DNA of 64,000 bases from Streptomyces sp. LUP47B (GTDB taxonomy: Bacteria > Actinomycetota > Actinomycetes > Streptomycetales > Streptomycetaceae). Every line of letters starts with the position of its first letter. Within the stretch, counting starts at the first letter, position 1. Below the pieces are notes generated by a model. It had not been told where the DNA came from. It did no database searches and worked only from the letters and a program-made list of their open reading frames with translations. Made by a program: the position numbers and the translations under genes. Location: NCBI RefSeq assembly GCF_001746295.1, contig NZ_MJAH01000002.1:197485-261484 (forward strand). The letters are read 5' to 3'. Of the stretch, positions 63,966 to 64,000 are shown one piece after another.

Positions 63966-64000
63966 CCCCTCCGCGGCCGTCAGGCCCCGAGGCCCCCACG

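Overview
The window reads as chromosomal DNA of a Streptomyces-like actinomycete. It is very GC-rich throughout, and several genes start at GTG. The two sugar ABC importers carry no ATPase of their own. There are many secreted glycosidases with signal peptides, NarL-type two-component pairs and a SpoIIE-type phosphatase. All functional calls come from reading motifs by eye; no database search was run.

Layout. 1-4.7 kb: the end of a heterodimeric ABC exporter pair, a xylulokinase and a YtxH-like protein, all on the minus strand. 4.8-5.3 kb: two tandem tRNA-Asn genes and a CAT-anticodon tRNA, each block closed by a terminator. 5.4-18.7 kb: a carbohydrate island. It is bracketed by two ~300-bp direct repeats, which are recombinase-cassette scars. 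Inside are a broken GH1 beta-glucosidase, a CE7 acetyl esterase, an IS630 scar, a LacI repressor, an ABC sugar importer (binding protein and two permeases), a GH43-like enzyme, a beta-helix protein with twin carbohydrate-binding modules, a GH29 alpha-L-fucosidase and a stub of a GH31 enzyme. Together these suggest uptake and trimming of branched plant-wall oligosaccharides, possibly xyloglucan. 18.8-28.7 kb: a large secreted GH59-type galactosidase, a SpoIIE/PAS/GAF phosphatase, a benzaldehyde-type aldehyde dehydrogenase, a frameshifted membrane protein, a lipoprotein with PTDLY repeats and a secreted protein.

28.8-38.1 kb: a catabolic-looking run of short-chain dehydrogenases, a crotonase, two paralogous alpha/beta hydrolases (one with Thr in place of the nucleophilic Ser), an LtrA-like membrane protein, an orphan response regulator and a divergent TetR repressor, followed by an S33-type hydrolase. 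38.2-43.5 kb: two histidine kinase/response regulator pairs around a small unknown protein. One kinase is double-headed, with a second, degenerate kinase-like half. 43.6-44.7 kb: a methyltransferase whose 3' end seeds a 56-bp tandem repeat. 44.7-50.5 kb: a TetR-controlled ABC importer plus GH2 beta-glucuronidase operon. 50.6-56.6 kb: a von Willebrand A protein, then a CitE-like lyase and a CaiB-type CoA-transferase opposite a LysR regulator and a CitMHS carrier, which may form a compact route for an organic acid. 56.8-59.6 kb: two secreted ester hydrolases, one PHB-depolymerase-like and one cutinase/PETase-like with a discoidin domain. 60-64 kb: an MFS transporter and a GH32-type enzyme, with a LacI repressor and two near-identical operator-like palindromes upstream of the latter two.

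Several reading frames are broken by single-base indels (about 5.9, 6.56, 8.08, 26.65 and 29.18 kb). These are either true decay near mobile-element scars or assembly errors; raw reads would decide.
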